A stretch of DNA of 64,000 nt from Bacillota bacterium (GCA_023457355.1 JAEWLW010000065.1:1-64000); one strand, 5' to 3'; positions 44,066-52,413 are shown, counted from the first letter of the stretch. The notes: a model not told the origin generated them from the sequence alone. Translations and numbers: made by a program.

Positions 44066-44353
44066 ATGTTTGTAGTAAGTTCAAGCTATGTAAAACCCCT
44101 GACGGAGGTAGACGAACACATCACGGCACACCAGGCATTTCTGGACAAATACTATCAGGCCGGAAAATTTATTTGCTCAGGCAGAAAAAGCCCGCGTACG
44201 GGTGGACTTATTCTGGCCAACGCAAAAGATCGGGATGAAATTCAGCAAATTATGGCGGAAGATCCTTTTAGTGTGCACCAAATCGCGGTTTATGAGATCA
44301 TTGAGTTTTCTCCGACAAAGTTCGCACCGGATTTTAAATCTTTTTTGGAATAG
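44066..44353 (+). CDS. YciI family protein
   Basis: A 95-residue protein of the YciI-like ferredoxin-fold family. The conserved His and Asp are visible in VDEHITAHQAFLDKYYQAGK (about residues 15-34), and AEDPFSVHQIAVYEIIEF (near 70) is the typical second half. Function is unclear in most bacteria. AGAGGAGG precedes the ATG. Probably co-transcribed with the Nudix gene. Confidence 0.9.
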   Translation: MFVVSSSYVKPLTEVDEHITAHQAFLDKYYQAGKFICSGRKSPRTGGLILANAKDRDEIQQIMAEDPFSVHQIAVYEIIEFSPTKFAPDFKSFLE

Positions 44354-44398
44354 CCTTTAGCTGAGGCGTAGTAACGCCCCGGCTGTCACTTCTTTCAC

Positions 44399-44445
44399 AG
44401 CGAGGCCTCCTGCCGTAGGGTAGCCCTATGGCAGGAGGCCTCGCT
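44399..44445 (+). terminator. Large hairpin after the Nudix-YciI pair
   Basis: AGCGAGGCCTCCTGCC (44399-44414) pairs perfectly with 44430-44445, with an inner TAGGG/CCCTA stem. No T-run follows. It lies 46 bases after the YciI stop. Confidence 0.65.
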
Positions 44446-44495
44446 TATCTAAAAAAATCCTCTGCTGCGCTCGACCTTTTAAGCGGTCTGTTTTG

Positions 44496-44690
44496 CCGTT
44501 TTGTCGCCTGCGTGCAAAAATTGCGGCGCACTTTGTGCGCCGTAACCGAAAGTGAGGGTGCACCGCCAGGCCGATTACGCTGCTAAACGGCTTCGACGGT
44601 CGCTGTGGGCGGCATGAATGCCGCAGCCGTTCCCGCTGTTTTTCCATACTTTCCCCCGCTACTTCTCCTTACAAAAACCGCTTTACGGCA
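44496..44690 (+). repeat. Dispersed repeat R2, copy a
   Basis: Matches 47842-48023 over its whole length with many substitutions. Shared landmarks are GTTTTGTCGCCTG, GGCTAAACGGCTTCG-like and GGCAGCATGAATGC-like cores, and CTTCTCCTTRCAAAAACC at the end. It lies between the converging YciI and small-ORF/HD genes. Confidence 0.65.
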
Positions 44691-44793
44691 GTTATTCCGG
44701 CAGGCTGGTGCCCGCCATCCTTTGACGGACACCAGCCTGCATTCTTTTCTGAAATTGCAAAAATTCCAGTTTAGTATCAGTTCGCTTCCATAA

Positions 44794-44967
44794 CTACCAG
44801 CGGGTGCCGGCCAGAGGCACTGCCCCCGCCTTCTCCTTCCCGCTTTTAGCTTTACCCTGTATTTCGGGGACGGGGTTCACCTCGTTCTTAGGGAAATGCT
44901 GCTTGTGGTTGCTTTCCGTCCCGTGCGGCTCCTTGGGGTCCGGTCTCCTCATTCCTGCTTTAGCCAT
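44794..44967 (-). CDS. Small basic protein, 57 residues, conserved-looking
   Basis: A short ORF with strong coding character: MAKAGMRRPDPKEPHGTESN, then HFPKNEVNPVPEIQGKAKSG and a tail ending AGTRW. It is rich in Lys, Pro, Gly and Asn, hydrophilic and without cysteines. GAGAGGAGCG lies about nine bases before the ATG. The start overlaps the end of the HD gene by 19 bases, so it is translated from the same transcript. I believe similar short proteins occur in other Clostridia, but I cannot name a family. Function unknown. Confidence 0.7.
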   Translation of the reverse strand: MAKAGMRRPDPKEPHGTESNHKQHFPKNEVNPVPEIQGKAKSGKEKAGAVPLAGTRW

Positions 44968-45545
44968 TCAAAATCGCTCCTCTCGTTGCATTTTTTCAAA
45001 AAAATCATGATATCCTGAGCTTCTGCGCGCCGGTCCGCGCTGCCGCGCCCCAATCGGTCGCAATAACTGAGCAGCGCCACTTCGGCCACGCTGGTGTTCG
45101 CCTTCATGCCTTCAATGTCCTGAAAGGGCAAGCCCTTGACCACATACAAAGGTTGCATGTGATAACGCACCAACCCCACAACGGTTTCTAAAAAATCGAT
45201 TTCATGCGCAACCTGCGCCAACAGCGCGCGTGCCAGCGCTGCCCCCACCTTATCGTGATCATAGGCCGTTATGCGTCCCCGTCGCTTTCTGGTGGTATCC
45301 GGCTTGCCGATGTCGTGCAGCAACGCTGCCCACATAAACGCACGCGGGCAAGTGCTGTATTCCCTGCGTGCCGCGGCACGATCCAGCACGAGCATCGTAT
45401 GATTCCAGACATTCCCCTCGGGGTGATGAACAGGAGACTGCGGTGTTGCCATTTGCCGTGCAAGCACCGAAAAAGGCGTCGTTTCAAACCCCGCCTGCCG
45501 GACAATCGTATCAATCCGGGCCGCGGGTGCGCGCTCTGTGGTCAA
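44949..45545 (-). CDS. HD domain protein
   Basis: A 198-residue HD-superfamily phosphohydrolase-like protein. Metal ligands are seen in HHPEGNVWNHTMLVLD (about residues 40-55), ALLHDIGKPDTT (about 73-84) and AYDHDKVG, with VRYHMQPLYV later. The fold resembles the HD part of tRNA nucleotidyltransferases; the substrate is unknown. The called start is TTG 45545 without a ribosome site. Family-like residues (INTAEIFELLNRI) continue upstream in frame to about 45584 with no ATG, GTG or TTG before a stop at 45591-45593, so the true start may be lost or non-standard. Confidence 0.8.
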   Translation of the reverse strand: MTTERAPAARIDTIVRQAGFETTPFSVLARQMATPQSPVHHPEGNVWNHTMLVLDRAAARREYSTCPRAFMWAALLHDIGKPDTTRKRRGRITAYDHDKVGAALARALLAQVAHEIDFLETVVGLVRYHMQPLYVVKGLPFQDIEGMKANTSVAEVALLSYCDRLGRGSADRRAEAQDIMIFLKKCNERSDFEWLKQE

Positions 45546-45812
45546 AATTCGATTTAGCAGTTCAAATATTTCCGCTGTGTTGATAACGCATCATCCCCCG
45601 TTTAGTTATCTGCAATTTATCCGTGTTTATCATGCCGTGTGGCCCATTTGCGGTGTTATATTCATACAGAAAAAAAGCGCAAACCTGACAATTTGTTTCT
45701 GCATCCCCGGTCACATTTCAGCTTAAATTCATATAAAGTGAAATTCAATATTGTTTTTTCTAGAAAACATTGCTAATTTTCAATAAAAATGTTAAGCTAT
45801 GTCTGCCATAAA
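45546..45812. other. Divergent spacer, HD gene versus chemoreceptor
   Basis: About 270 AT-rich bases. They contain the unassigned N-terminal coding of the HD gene (45546-45587) and the chemoreceptor promoter region, in which no clear boxes were placed. Confidence 0.4.
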
Positions 45813-45898
45813 AAATAGGTTCAAGATATTTTTGGTCGCATTTTTATAAAATTTGTCCACCTTAATATGGACCTATTTCATAGTTTTATGAAGTAGGT
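45813..45898 (+). promoter_or_regulatory. Structured leader of the chemoreceptor gene
   Basis: ACCTATTTCATA (45871-45882) pairs with TATGAAGTAGGT (45887-45898, one G-U) and is followed by TTTCTTCTT, a terminator-like fold. AAATAGGT (45813-45820) can instead pair with ACCTATTT (45871-45878). The two folds exclude each other, as in attenuators or riboswitches. It matches no class I recognise, including c-di-GMP types. Confidence 0.4.
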
Positions 45899-46002
45899 TT
45901 CTTCTTCCCCCGGGGGTATTTTTAAAAGTCCTCTCTCAACGAAATCCCCCGTTATTTTTGACTTTTAGAAAACGCCCTAAATCAAACAAAGGAGTAGTTC
46001 TG

Positions 46003-47787
46003 ATGGCAAAATCAAAAAAACGGCAGCAGAAAATTCGCACGAAATTGGTCAATTTCTTTAGCGCCCTGATCCTGATTACGGTCTTTTTGGAAAGCGCGAT
46101 GTCCTTTTATGAGCTGACCAAGGTCCATAATTCCGCAATTGCCGCAGAGCAGCAAAAGTTTGACAGTATTATACAAACCAGCATACAAAACCTGGTCAGC
46201 GTGCTAACCGTCAACCATCAGCGGTTCCTCGAGGGTGAAATAACCCAGGCACAGGAAATGGCCGAGGCAAAAAAAATCGTGCGCGATACCCGTTATGGGG
46301 CAGATGGAAGCGGCTATTTTTGGGCCGACCTGGCAGACGGAACCTGCGTTGTTCATATGAACCCGGATTACGAGGGACAGCAGCGTTATGATAACCAGGA
46401 CCTGGCCGGCAATTATTATATTCGCAACCTGATCAATGCCGGGAACCAGCCGGGCGGCGATTTTACCGATTTTTATTTTACCAAACCCGGTCAGGAAGGC
46501 TCTTTCAGAAAACGTGGGTATACCTATCAGTTTGAGCCCTACGGCTGGTACATCAGCACCGGCAATTACTATGATGACATTGAAAAGACTATTGGGGCAT
46601 ACCGGACAGCCAAACAGCTTTCGGTGGCCCGCATCATCGCCAGCGGCATTGTTATGTGCATCTTGGGTGCTGTCAGCGTCATTTTTGCCGCCAATAAAAT
46701 GACCAAGCACCTCAAAGTCATCACACAGCGCCTTGTGCTGCTCAGCGAGGGGGATCTCCACACGCCCGTGCCCGCTGTAACCTCGGGCGATGAGTTTGAG
46801 ACGCTGTCGCTGGTCACCAAACAGACGGTCGATAATTTAAGCCATATCATCCACGACATCGACGGCACCATGAAGGATTTTTCCAACGGCCATTTTATAC
46901 TCAAAACCAACGCCAGTTATGCGGGCGATCTGGCGGGTATCAGCAGCTCGGTCAACAAGTTTTCGGTCAGCATTTCTCAAACGCTTTCACAGATTAACGC
47001 GGCGTCCGACGAGGTGGCCCGCGGCTCCGTTCAGGTTGCAGATGGTTCTCAGGCACTTGCGCAGGGTGCAAGCGAGCAGGCTGCGTCCATCCATGAGCTC
47101 TCGGAATTTGTGAACGACATTACGGTTAATCTTCAGCAAACCGCCAAGGATGCCGAACAGGCCAAGCAAATTGCGGCCGGCTCCAGCGCCGCTTCGGCTC
47201 AGGGGCAGCATCAAATGCAAAAGATGGTTGAGGCGATGGATAAAATTGGACACACTTCAAACGAGATCGGCAAAATTATTAAAAACATCGACGACATTGC
47301 CTTCCAGACCAATATCCTGGCTTTAAACGCGGCGGTTGAAGCCGCCCGCGCCGGGGAGGCCGGTAAGGGCTTTGCAGTCGTGGCCGAAGAGGTGCGCAGC
47401 CTCGCCGGCAAATCGGCGGAGAGCGCCCAGAGCACCTCGGCCCTGATCGCCAATTCGATGGAGGCCATCCAAAACGGCTCCAAAATAGTGGCTGAAACTG
47501 CAAAGGCCCTGAATAATATCATCGAAGGCTCTGAGAAATCTGCCGAAGTCATCCAGCATATTGCGGATGCTTCCATCAAACAGGAAGTTTCCATTCAGCA
47601 AGTCAGCACCAGCCTCTCCCAGGTTTCGGATGTTATTCAGCTTAACAGCGCAACCGCTGAGGAAAGCGCCGCCGTCAGCGAAGAGATGTCCAGCCAGGCA
47701 CAGATGCTCAAGGAGCTGATCGGGCGGTTCAAATTTGACGACATGGGTTCGGCCGCCGAAGATGTGGAAAACTTATCAGCGTTTTAA
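46003..47787 (+). CDS. Methyl-accepting chemotaxis protein with Cache sensor
   Basis: A 594-residue chemoreceptor. Helix 1 is at about residues 15-37 and an extracellular sCache-type domain at about 45-185, with GYFWADLADGTCVVHMNP and YGWYISTGNYYDD. A second helix follows (about 205-228), then HAMP (about 228-285) and a signalling domain ending near 594. The hairpin tip DDIAFQTNILALNAAVEAAR (near 435) is intact. Cache domains often bind small organic acids. I chose ATG 46003 behind AAAGGAG. No other chemotaxis or flagellar gene is in the window. Confidence 0.94.
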   Translation: MAKSKKRQQKIRTKLVNFFSALILITVFLESAMSFYELTKVHNSAIAAEQQKFDSIIQTSIQNLVSVLTVNHQRFLEGEITQAQEMAEAKKIVRDTRYGADGSGYFWADLADGTCVVHMNPDYEGQQRYDNQDLAGNYYIRNLINAGNQPGGDFTDFYFTKPGQEGSFRKRGYTYQFEPYGWYISTGNYYDDIEKTIGAYRTAKQLSVARIIASGIVMCILGAVSVIFAANKMTKHLKVITQRLVLLSEGDLHTPVPAVTSGDEFETLSLVTKQTVDNLSHIIHDIDGTMKDFSNGHFILKTNASYAGDLAGISSSVNKFSVSISQTLSQINAASDEVARGSVQVADGSQALAQGASEQAASIHELSEFVNDITVNLQQTAKDAEQAKQIAAGSSAASAQGQHQMQKMVEAMDKIGHTSNEIGKIIKNIDDIAFQTNILALNAAVEAARAGEAGKGFAVVAEEVRSLAGKSAESAQSTSALIANSMEAIQNGSKIVAETAKALNNIIEGSEKSAEVIQHIADASIKQEVSIQQVSTSLSQVSDVIQLNSATAEESAAVSEEMSSQAQMLKELIGRFKFDDMGSAAEDVENLSAF

Positions 47788-47821
47788 AGTTGAAAAGCCT
47801 GCTTTCCAAAGCCAAATTTTA

Positions 47822-47848
47822 AAAACGCCGGCAATCTGCCGGCGTTTT
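47822..47848 (+). terminator. Chemoreceptor gene terminator
   Basis: AAAACGCCGGCA (47822-47833) pairs perfectly with TGCCGGCGTTTT (47837-47848) across a three-base loop. Confidence 0.85.
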
Positions 47849-48023
47849 GTCGCCTGTGGCGAACAATCCGGCACACCTTGTACGCCTCAATGCAAAGTGA
47901 CGCTTGCCGCCCGGCCGTTGACACGGCTAAACGGCTTCGCTGAACTGCAGGCAGCATGAATGCCCGCAGCGACCCCCGCCGTTCTTTCACACGATTCCTC
48001 CATCGCTTCTCCTTGCAAAAACC
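47842..48023 (+). repeat. Dispersed repeat R2, copy b
   Basis: Begins inside the chemoreceptor terminator (GGCGTTTTGTCGCC) and matches R2 copy a throughout. It ends CTTCTCCTTGCAAAAACC. It fills most of the 357-base gap before the DUF2200 gene. Confidence 0.65.
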
Positions 48024-48144
48024 ACTTCATTGACCGCTTGTACGGCGAATATCGAACGCATGGCTATGCAACCTATATGCGTAAGCAAAATCGGCCGCCA
48101 TGAGCGCCGAAATTTAGTATCATCATCAATGATGGAGGTTTTAT

Positions 48145-48495
48145 ATGCAAAAACATCACATTCTCACAACCAGCTTTTCGAGTGTATATCCGCTCTATAT
48201 TGCCAAGGCCCAACGCAAAAACCGCACCAAAAATGAGGTGGATGAAATTATATGCTGGCTGACGGGATACAGCAGGGATGAATTGGCGCTGCAGCTGGAA
48301 AGCGGCACCGATTTTGAAGCTTTTTTCTCAAAAGCACCGGCATTAAATCCATCAAGGCTTTTAATTAAAGGTGTTGTCTGTGGTGTGCGGGTTGAAGATA
48401 TTGACGACCCGGTCATGCGGGAAATCCGTTATTTAGACAAGCTGATAGACGAATTATCAAAGGGCAAAGCCATGGATAAAATTTTGCGCGGATGA
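48145..48495 (+). CDS. DUF2200 family protein
   Basis: A 116-residue protein of DUF2200 (PF09966-like): FSSVYPLYIAKAQRKNRTK near residue 11, then IICWLTGYSRDEL, DFEAFFSKAPALNPSR (about 53-68) and GVVCGVRVEDIDDPVMREI. Function unknown; members are small soluble proteins common in Firmicutes. AGGTTTTAT precedes the ATG at 48145, with GGAGG just upstream. It is followed by an R1 repeat and converges on the esterase gene. Confidence 0.92.
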   Translation: MQKHHILTTSFSSVYPLYIAKAQRKNRTKNEVDEIICWLTGYSRDELALQLESGTDFEAFFSKAPALNPSRLLIKGVVCGVRVEDIDDPVMREIRYLDKLIDELSKGKAMDKILRG

Positions 48496-48513
48496 ATGGG
48501 CATCGGTATTCTG

Positions 48514-48936
48514 TTCAGGCTGTCAATAAAGTAACAGGGGCCTAGCAATTGCATAGAACAAATGCCACTTGCTGCGACAGGGGAGAACCCCCGGCGAGGT
48601 TTCTCCCCTGCAAAAACAGTCCACCAGACTGTTTTTGCGCCTCTCCGGCGCTTCTTACAGAATCAGGGCGCTTTGGGACGCTGCCCGGGCCGCTCGCATA
48701 GCGGTGCGCGCGCGGCAGTTTGGCTCCGCTTATCACAGCGGGCGGCATAAATGCCCACTGCTCCACCAAGACCCTGCGCACTTTTGATTACGACAGTATG
48801 GGACGCGTTATGCGTTTTTTACGCATAACAAGCACAGCATAGCCGGGCTTATTTTGAATTAAGCGCCTAAGCGGTTTAATTGAAAATGCAAACCAAAAAG
48901 CGCGGCCAAAACCTTTAGTTGTCACTTTTTTGAAAA
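48514..48936 (+). repeat. Dispersed repeat R1, copy B
   Basis: The most complete uninterrupted R1 copy. It contains a 12-base-pair hairpin (48610-48621 with 48627-48638), a GCTGCCCGG...GCGGCAG stem near 48680-48720, and GTTATGCGT/ACGCATAAC (48807-48815 with 48821-48829). Similar to copies A and C. It fills the spacer between the converging DUF2200 and esterase genes. Confidence 0.85.
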
Positions 48937-49018
48937 AGCCTGGTATTCTGTTTTGTATGCGTGGTACAGCAAATTTATTTTGTTGTAAAAATGTGTTTTA
49001 AAACAGCCCCTGCTCATG

Positions 49019-49813
49019 CTAACCCTTTTCAGCCTGTGCCCTGCCGGAGAAAATATCTGCCAGCCATTGAATCGCCAGCGGCATCCAGGTGGCGACATGC
49101 GGGTCAGCCAGCCTGTTTTCCGTCGGCCGTGCAACTGGCGGTGTGGCAAGTGACATTCCGTGGGTACCAAACGGGTAAAGATGCAGTTCCGCCGCCACAC
49201 CAAATTTCAGAAGCTGCTCAAAAAACAGGAGACTATTCTGTACCGGCACACTTGCATCGGGAACAGCATGCCACAAAAATGTGGGGGTGCTTCTTTTGTC
49301 GACCAGTTTTTCCAGCGAAAAATCCGGCCATCTGCCCCTGTCTTCGCCTGCAAGCTGCGCAAAGCTCCCGCTGTGGGCATAAGCCCCGCCCGAAATAACC
49401 GGGTAACCCAAAATCAATGCGTCCGGCCTTTGGCAGGCAAGATCAGCATCCGGTGTAAACAGCGCGGCATTGTGCCATTGCACACCTAAGCTGGCGGCAA
49501 GGTGCCCCCCGGCGGAAAAGCCGCACACCGCAACCTTTTGTATGCCGGGCATTCCCGCGCCGCCGCGCACCAGTGAAACCGCCCAGGCCAACTGCCGCAG
49601 CGGGCGCCATCCGAGCGGCGGCGCTTTCACATTGTAGTGCAGCACAAAAGCATGGTAACCCGCCTGATTAAAAGCGCGTGCAATAAATGTATCCTCCCAT
49701 TTTGACAGGAAGGCGTACCCGCCGCCGGGGCAGATCACCACCGCACCTGTCGCGTTATCCATCGGATAACAATCCAGCGAAGCATTGTCAAATGGGCAAT
49801 ATAGAGTTTGCAT
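49019..49813 (-). CDS. Alpha/beta hydrolase (acetyl-esterase-like)
   Basis: A 264-residue alpha/beta hydrolase of the dienelactone hydrolase/BD-FAE-like group. The oxyanion-hole loop is VVICPGGGYAFLSKWE (about residues 24-39), the nucleophile Ser is in GFSAGGHLAASLG (about 117-129), and the acid and His lie near VPDASVPVQNS and PFGTHGMSL (about 230). There is no signal peptide, so it acts in the cytoplasm. Proximity to uronate genes suggests deacetylation of sugar oligomers, but that is inference. AGGAGAGAT precedes the ATG. Confidence 0.88.
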   Translation of the reverse strand: MQTLYCPFDNASLDCYPMDNATGAVVICPGGGYAFLSKWEDTFIARAFNQAGYHAFVLHYNVKAPPLGWRPLRQLAWAVSLVRGGAGMPGIQKVAVCGFSAGGHLAASLGVQWHNAALFTPDADLACQRPDALILGYPVISGGAYAHSGSFAQLAGEDRGRWPDFSLEKLVDKRSTPTFLWHAVPDASVPVQNSLLFFEQLLKFGVAAELHLYPFGTHGMSLATPPVARPTENRLADPHVATWMPLAIQWLADIFSGRAQAEKG

Positions 49814-49899
49814 GGATATCTCTCCTCTTCAGATTGGCATTTATGACGCAAAGTTTGATGTGACACACGGCGCATGATGCTTTGTTCGGGCTAAATCGG

Positions 49900-50629
49900 C
49901 TAATCATCGGCCTGATTGCGATAGCCACCCCATACCAAGTCCACATCACCGTTCCCATCGGGGTGGTGATCCATACCTTGTAATGTATCGCCTGCAAAAT
50001 ACAATGACTCATCAGGCACCGCGCTATGATTGCCCTTCGTGTCAGGGTCATCCCTCTTAAACGGCACATCACCACCTCTTTATGCGCGGCCACCCGCATC
50101 TCGCGGTTTATCTGTTTATACTTTGGGTTTGTGTATGCCGATTCTGCCACTGTCAGCAGCTGAAATAGAACATTGGCGTACACCCATTAAAGCATTGCCA
50201 TTTCCAAGAACGTTATTACCTCTATTTTACAGCATATCACCTGTGAAATACAGATGGTAATCATCGTTTTGTCTGCCATCTTTGCCGGCTTTGCCGAGTC
50301 TGCCCGTATGGCAATTAAGCATCACCGCCTCAATGCAAATGATCACCCGCATTTTATATCCTATCACCTGTCAAAAACATGAGGCCATCGAGGGTTACGG
50401 CTTCAGCTTTCACCGGCTATATCCGATGGTCAGCATACATTCAGACAGCACCATTGCCTGAAGAGAAGTCATTTACATCTTGCACCAGGTCATCTGTGGA
50501 ACGCTACAGGTCGTTGTGTGTCTTGGATATGCAATAATCCGAACGGATAGGCGAGTTATTCTGCTTCGAAGCAGGATCATAGCCTTTATAAAAGCGGTCA
50601 TCGGTACTTGGCGACAGATCTCCGCGCAT
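49900..50629 (-). pseudogene. Decayed repeat-protein gene
   Basis: Reading the minus strand through stops gives a coherent acidic, Asp/Gly/Asn-rich protein with a recurring core: LMFLTGDRI, LYFTGDML and LYFAGDTLQ, each followed by Asn/Gly-rich sequence such as NNVLGNGNALMG or HHPDGNGDVDLVWGG. It starts plausibly at ATG 50629 (MRGDLSPSTDD) and ends ADD-stop at 49900. It is broken by many in-frame stops, several at positions that could have been Gln codons, and at least one frameshift near 50315. No intact relative is in the window and I cannot name the family. Confidence 0.6.
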
Positions 50630-50706
50630 TTAACCCGCCTGGTCATCGTTTATATACGGAATAACGCATGCCGCTAAGTGTCTTACCACCCTTTTGTTTC
50701 GACAAC

Positions 50707-50742
50707 AAAAGGCCATGCGGTTCATTACCCGCATGGCCTTTT
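50707..50742. terminator. Bidirectional terminator after kduD
   Basis: AAAAGGCCATGCGG (50707-50720) pairs with CCGCATGGCCTTTT (50729-50742), 14 bases after the kduD stop, with T-runs on both strands. Confidence 0.88.
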
Positions 50743-50755
50743 TAAAGATGACATT

Positions 50756-51556
50756 TTACGGCTGCTTGCCGATATAGGCTAAAATTCCGCCATCCACATA
50801 CAGGATGTGCCCGTTGACAAAGTTGGAAGCGTCCGAGGCCAGGAACACAGCCGGGCCGGCCAAATCTTCGGGGATACCCCAACGTGCTGCCGGCGTCTTG
50901 GAAATAATGAATTGGTCAAAGGGGTGACGGCTGCCATCCGGCTGAATTTCGCGCAGCGGCGCGGTCTGTTCGGTGGCGATATAGCCCGGGCCGATGCCAT
51001 TGCACTGAATGTTATATCCGCCGTACTCTGAGCAAATGTTGCGGGTGAGCATTTTAAGCCCGCCCTTGGCGGCTGCATAGGCCGATACCGTCTCGCGGCC
51101 CAGCTCGCTCATCATCGAACAGATGTTGATAATTTTGCCGTGCCCCTTTTTAATCATGCCGGGGAGAACGGCCTTGGCCACCAAAAACGGTGCGATCAGG
51201 TCGACATCCACCACCCGGCGGAAATCTTCAGCCGACATTTCGGCCATCGGGGTGCGCTGAATGATACCGGCATTGTTAACCAGAATATCCACACCGCCCG
51301 CATCGGCTTCAATCTGTGCAATCATCGCCTGAACAGCCGCCTCATCCGTCACATCACAAAGATAGCCCAACGCCTCCAGGCCCTGCGCACGGTAAGCGGC
51401 ACGGGCTTTTTCAAGGCGCTCGGGGCTGTGGCCGTTAAAGGCAATTTTAGCCCCGGCATGGCCCAGTGCACAGGCCATGCCAAACCCAATGCCATGGGTA
51501 CCGCCGGTTACCAGCGCCACTTTGCCGTGGAGCGAAAATTGATTCAAAATATCCAT
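50756..51556 (-). CDS. kduD: 2-deoxy-D-gluconate 3-dehydrogenase (KduD)
   Basis: A 266-residue classical short-chain dehydrogenase. The cofactor loop TGGTHGIGFGMA (residues 17-28), NNAGIIQRTP (about 92-101), catalytic Ser region ICSMMSELG and YAAAKGG (Tyr-x-x-x-Lys, near 160) are intact. It reduces 3-deoxy-D-glycero-2,5-hexodiulosonate to 2-keto-3-deoxygluconate in the unsaturated uronate pathway. The KduD assignment rests on being directly downstream of kduI (15-base gap). AAGGGGGC precedes the ATG. Confidence 0.92.
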   Translation of the reverse strand: MDILNQFSLHGKVALVTGGTHGIGFGMACALGHAGAKIAFNGHSPERLEKARAAYRAQGLEALGYLCDVTDEAAVQAMIAQIEADAGGVDILVNNAGIIQRTPMAEMSAEDFRRVVDVDLIAPFLVAKAVLPGMIKKGHGKIINICSMMSELGRETVSAYAAAKGGLKMLTRNICSEYGGYNIQCNGIGPGYIATEQTAPLREIQPDGSRHPFDQFIISKTPAARWGIPEDLAGPAVFLASDASNFVNGHILYVDGGILAYIGKQP

Positions 51557-51570
51557 TTTGATGCCCCCTT

Positions 51571-52413
51571 TTAGCGCAACTGGGCGGTGGAGATGGCGTC
51601 CATGTCGTCAAACGCCTGATTTTCGCCCCCCATGGCCCAGACAAAGGTATAGTTGCTGGTGCCGGCCCCCGCGTGGATGCTCCACGAGGGGCTGATGACA
51701 GCCTGTTCGTTTTGCATGACAATATGGCGGGTCTCCTGCCCCTCGCCCATCATGTGGAACACGACCTGATCCTGCGGCACCTCAAAATACATGTAAACCT
51801 CCATGCGGCGCTCATGGGTGTGGGCGGGCATGGTGTTCCACACACTGCCGGGCTCCAGCGCGGTCATGCCCATCGAAAGCTGGCAGGTGGGCAGCACGTC
51901 CGGGTGAATAAACTGGTTGATAACGCGCTTGTTAGCGGTTTCCACCGTGCCCAGCGGCTTTTTGGCGGCATCGGCAAGCTTGATAAGCCGCGTTTCGTAG
52001 CTGCAATGCGCCGGGGCGGAAACCATATAGAACTTCGCGGGCGTCCCGGCGCTGTCGCTGGAGAACAAAACCTCTTTAGCGCCACGGGTGATATACAGGC
52101 AATCTTTATAACCCATCTCATACACCTTGCCGTCCACTTTCACTTTGCCTGCGCCGCCGATATTGAACATACCGATTTCGCGGCGCTCCAAAAAATAGTG
52201 GGTGCCAAAGCAGCCCCAGACGTCGATGCCCTTATCAATCGAAACCGTCTCCTGCACCGGCATGCACCCCAGCGTGACCATACGGTCCACATGGCTGTAG
52301 ACCGCGATTACCTGATCGGCCACATAGAGATTCTCGATTAAAAACTCGCGGCGCAGTTCCTCGGTTGTATAGCGCCTGACATCCCGTTGGTTGGCAGAAT
52401 ATCGAATATCCAT
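51571..52413 (-). CDS. kduI: 5-dehydro-4-deoxy-D-glucuronate isomerase (KduI)
   Basis: A 280-residue two-cupin isomerase. The zinc-binding motif MPAHTHERRMEVYMYFE (about residues 196-212) is the KduI signature, and WSIHAGAGTSNYTFVWAMGGEN (near 245, quoted in part) is the conserved C-terminus. The N-terminus IRYSANQRDVRRYTTEELR is also typical. It converts the keto product of unsaturated uronates, released from pectin or glycosaminoglycans, into the KduD substrate. AAAGGAG precedes the ATG. Confidence 0.96.
   Translation of the reverse strand: MDIRYSANQRDVRRYTTEELRREFLIENLYVADQVIAVYSHVDRMVTLGCMPVQETVSIDKGIDVWGCFGTHYFLERREIGMFNIGGAGKVKVDGKVYEMGYKDCLYITRGAKEVLFSSDSAGTPAKFYMVSAPAHCSYETRLIKLADAAKKPLGTVETANKRVINQFIHPDVLPTCQLSMGMTALEPGSVWNTMPAHTHERRMEVYMYFEVPQDQVVFHMMGEGQETRHIVMQNEQAVISPSWSIHAGAGTSNYTFVWAMGGENQAFDDMDAISTAQLR

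Noticed and set aside
45781..46002. c-di-GMP (GEMM) riboswitch before the chemoreceptor
   Set aside because: The conserved GEMM core and tetraloop/receptor elements are absent. Only the competing stems are reported.
48562..48787. Overlapping plus-strand ORFs (62 and 72 residues) in R1 copy B, with similar ORFs in copies A and C
   Set aside because: Their similarity follows from the shared DNA repeat. They have no ribosome site, shift frame between copies and are rich in Arg/Ala/Gly as expected from GC-rich noncoding DNA.
49788..50183. 131-codon minus-strand ORF upstream of the esterase gene
   Set aside because: A different minus-strand frame across this interval shows a coherent decayed repeat protein. 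The intact ORF is low-quality sequence (many Met, Arg and Ile) and runs into the esterase.
51673..52341. 222-codon ORF antisense to kduI
   Set aside because: The kduI frame is fully supported by motifs. The antisense frame is His/Leu/Ala-rich, typical of the complement of GC-rich coding DNA.
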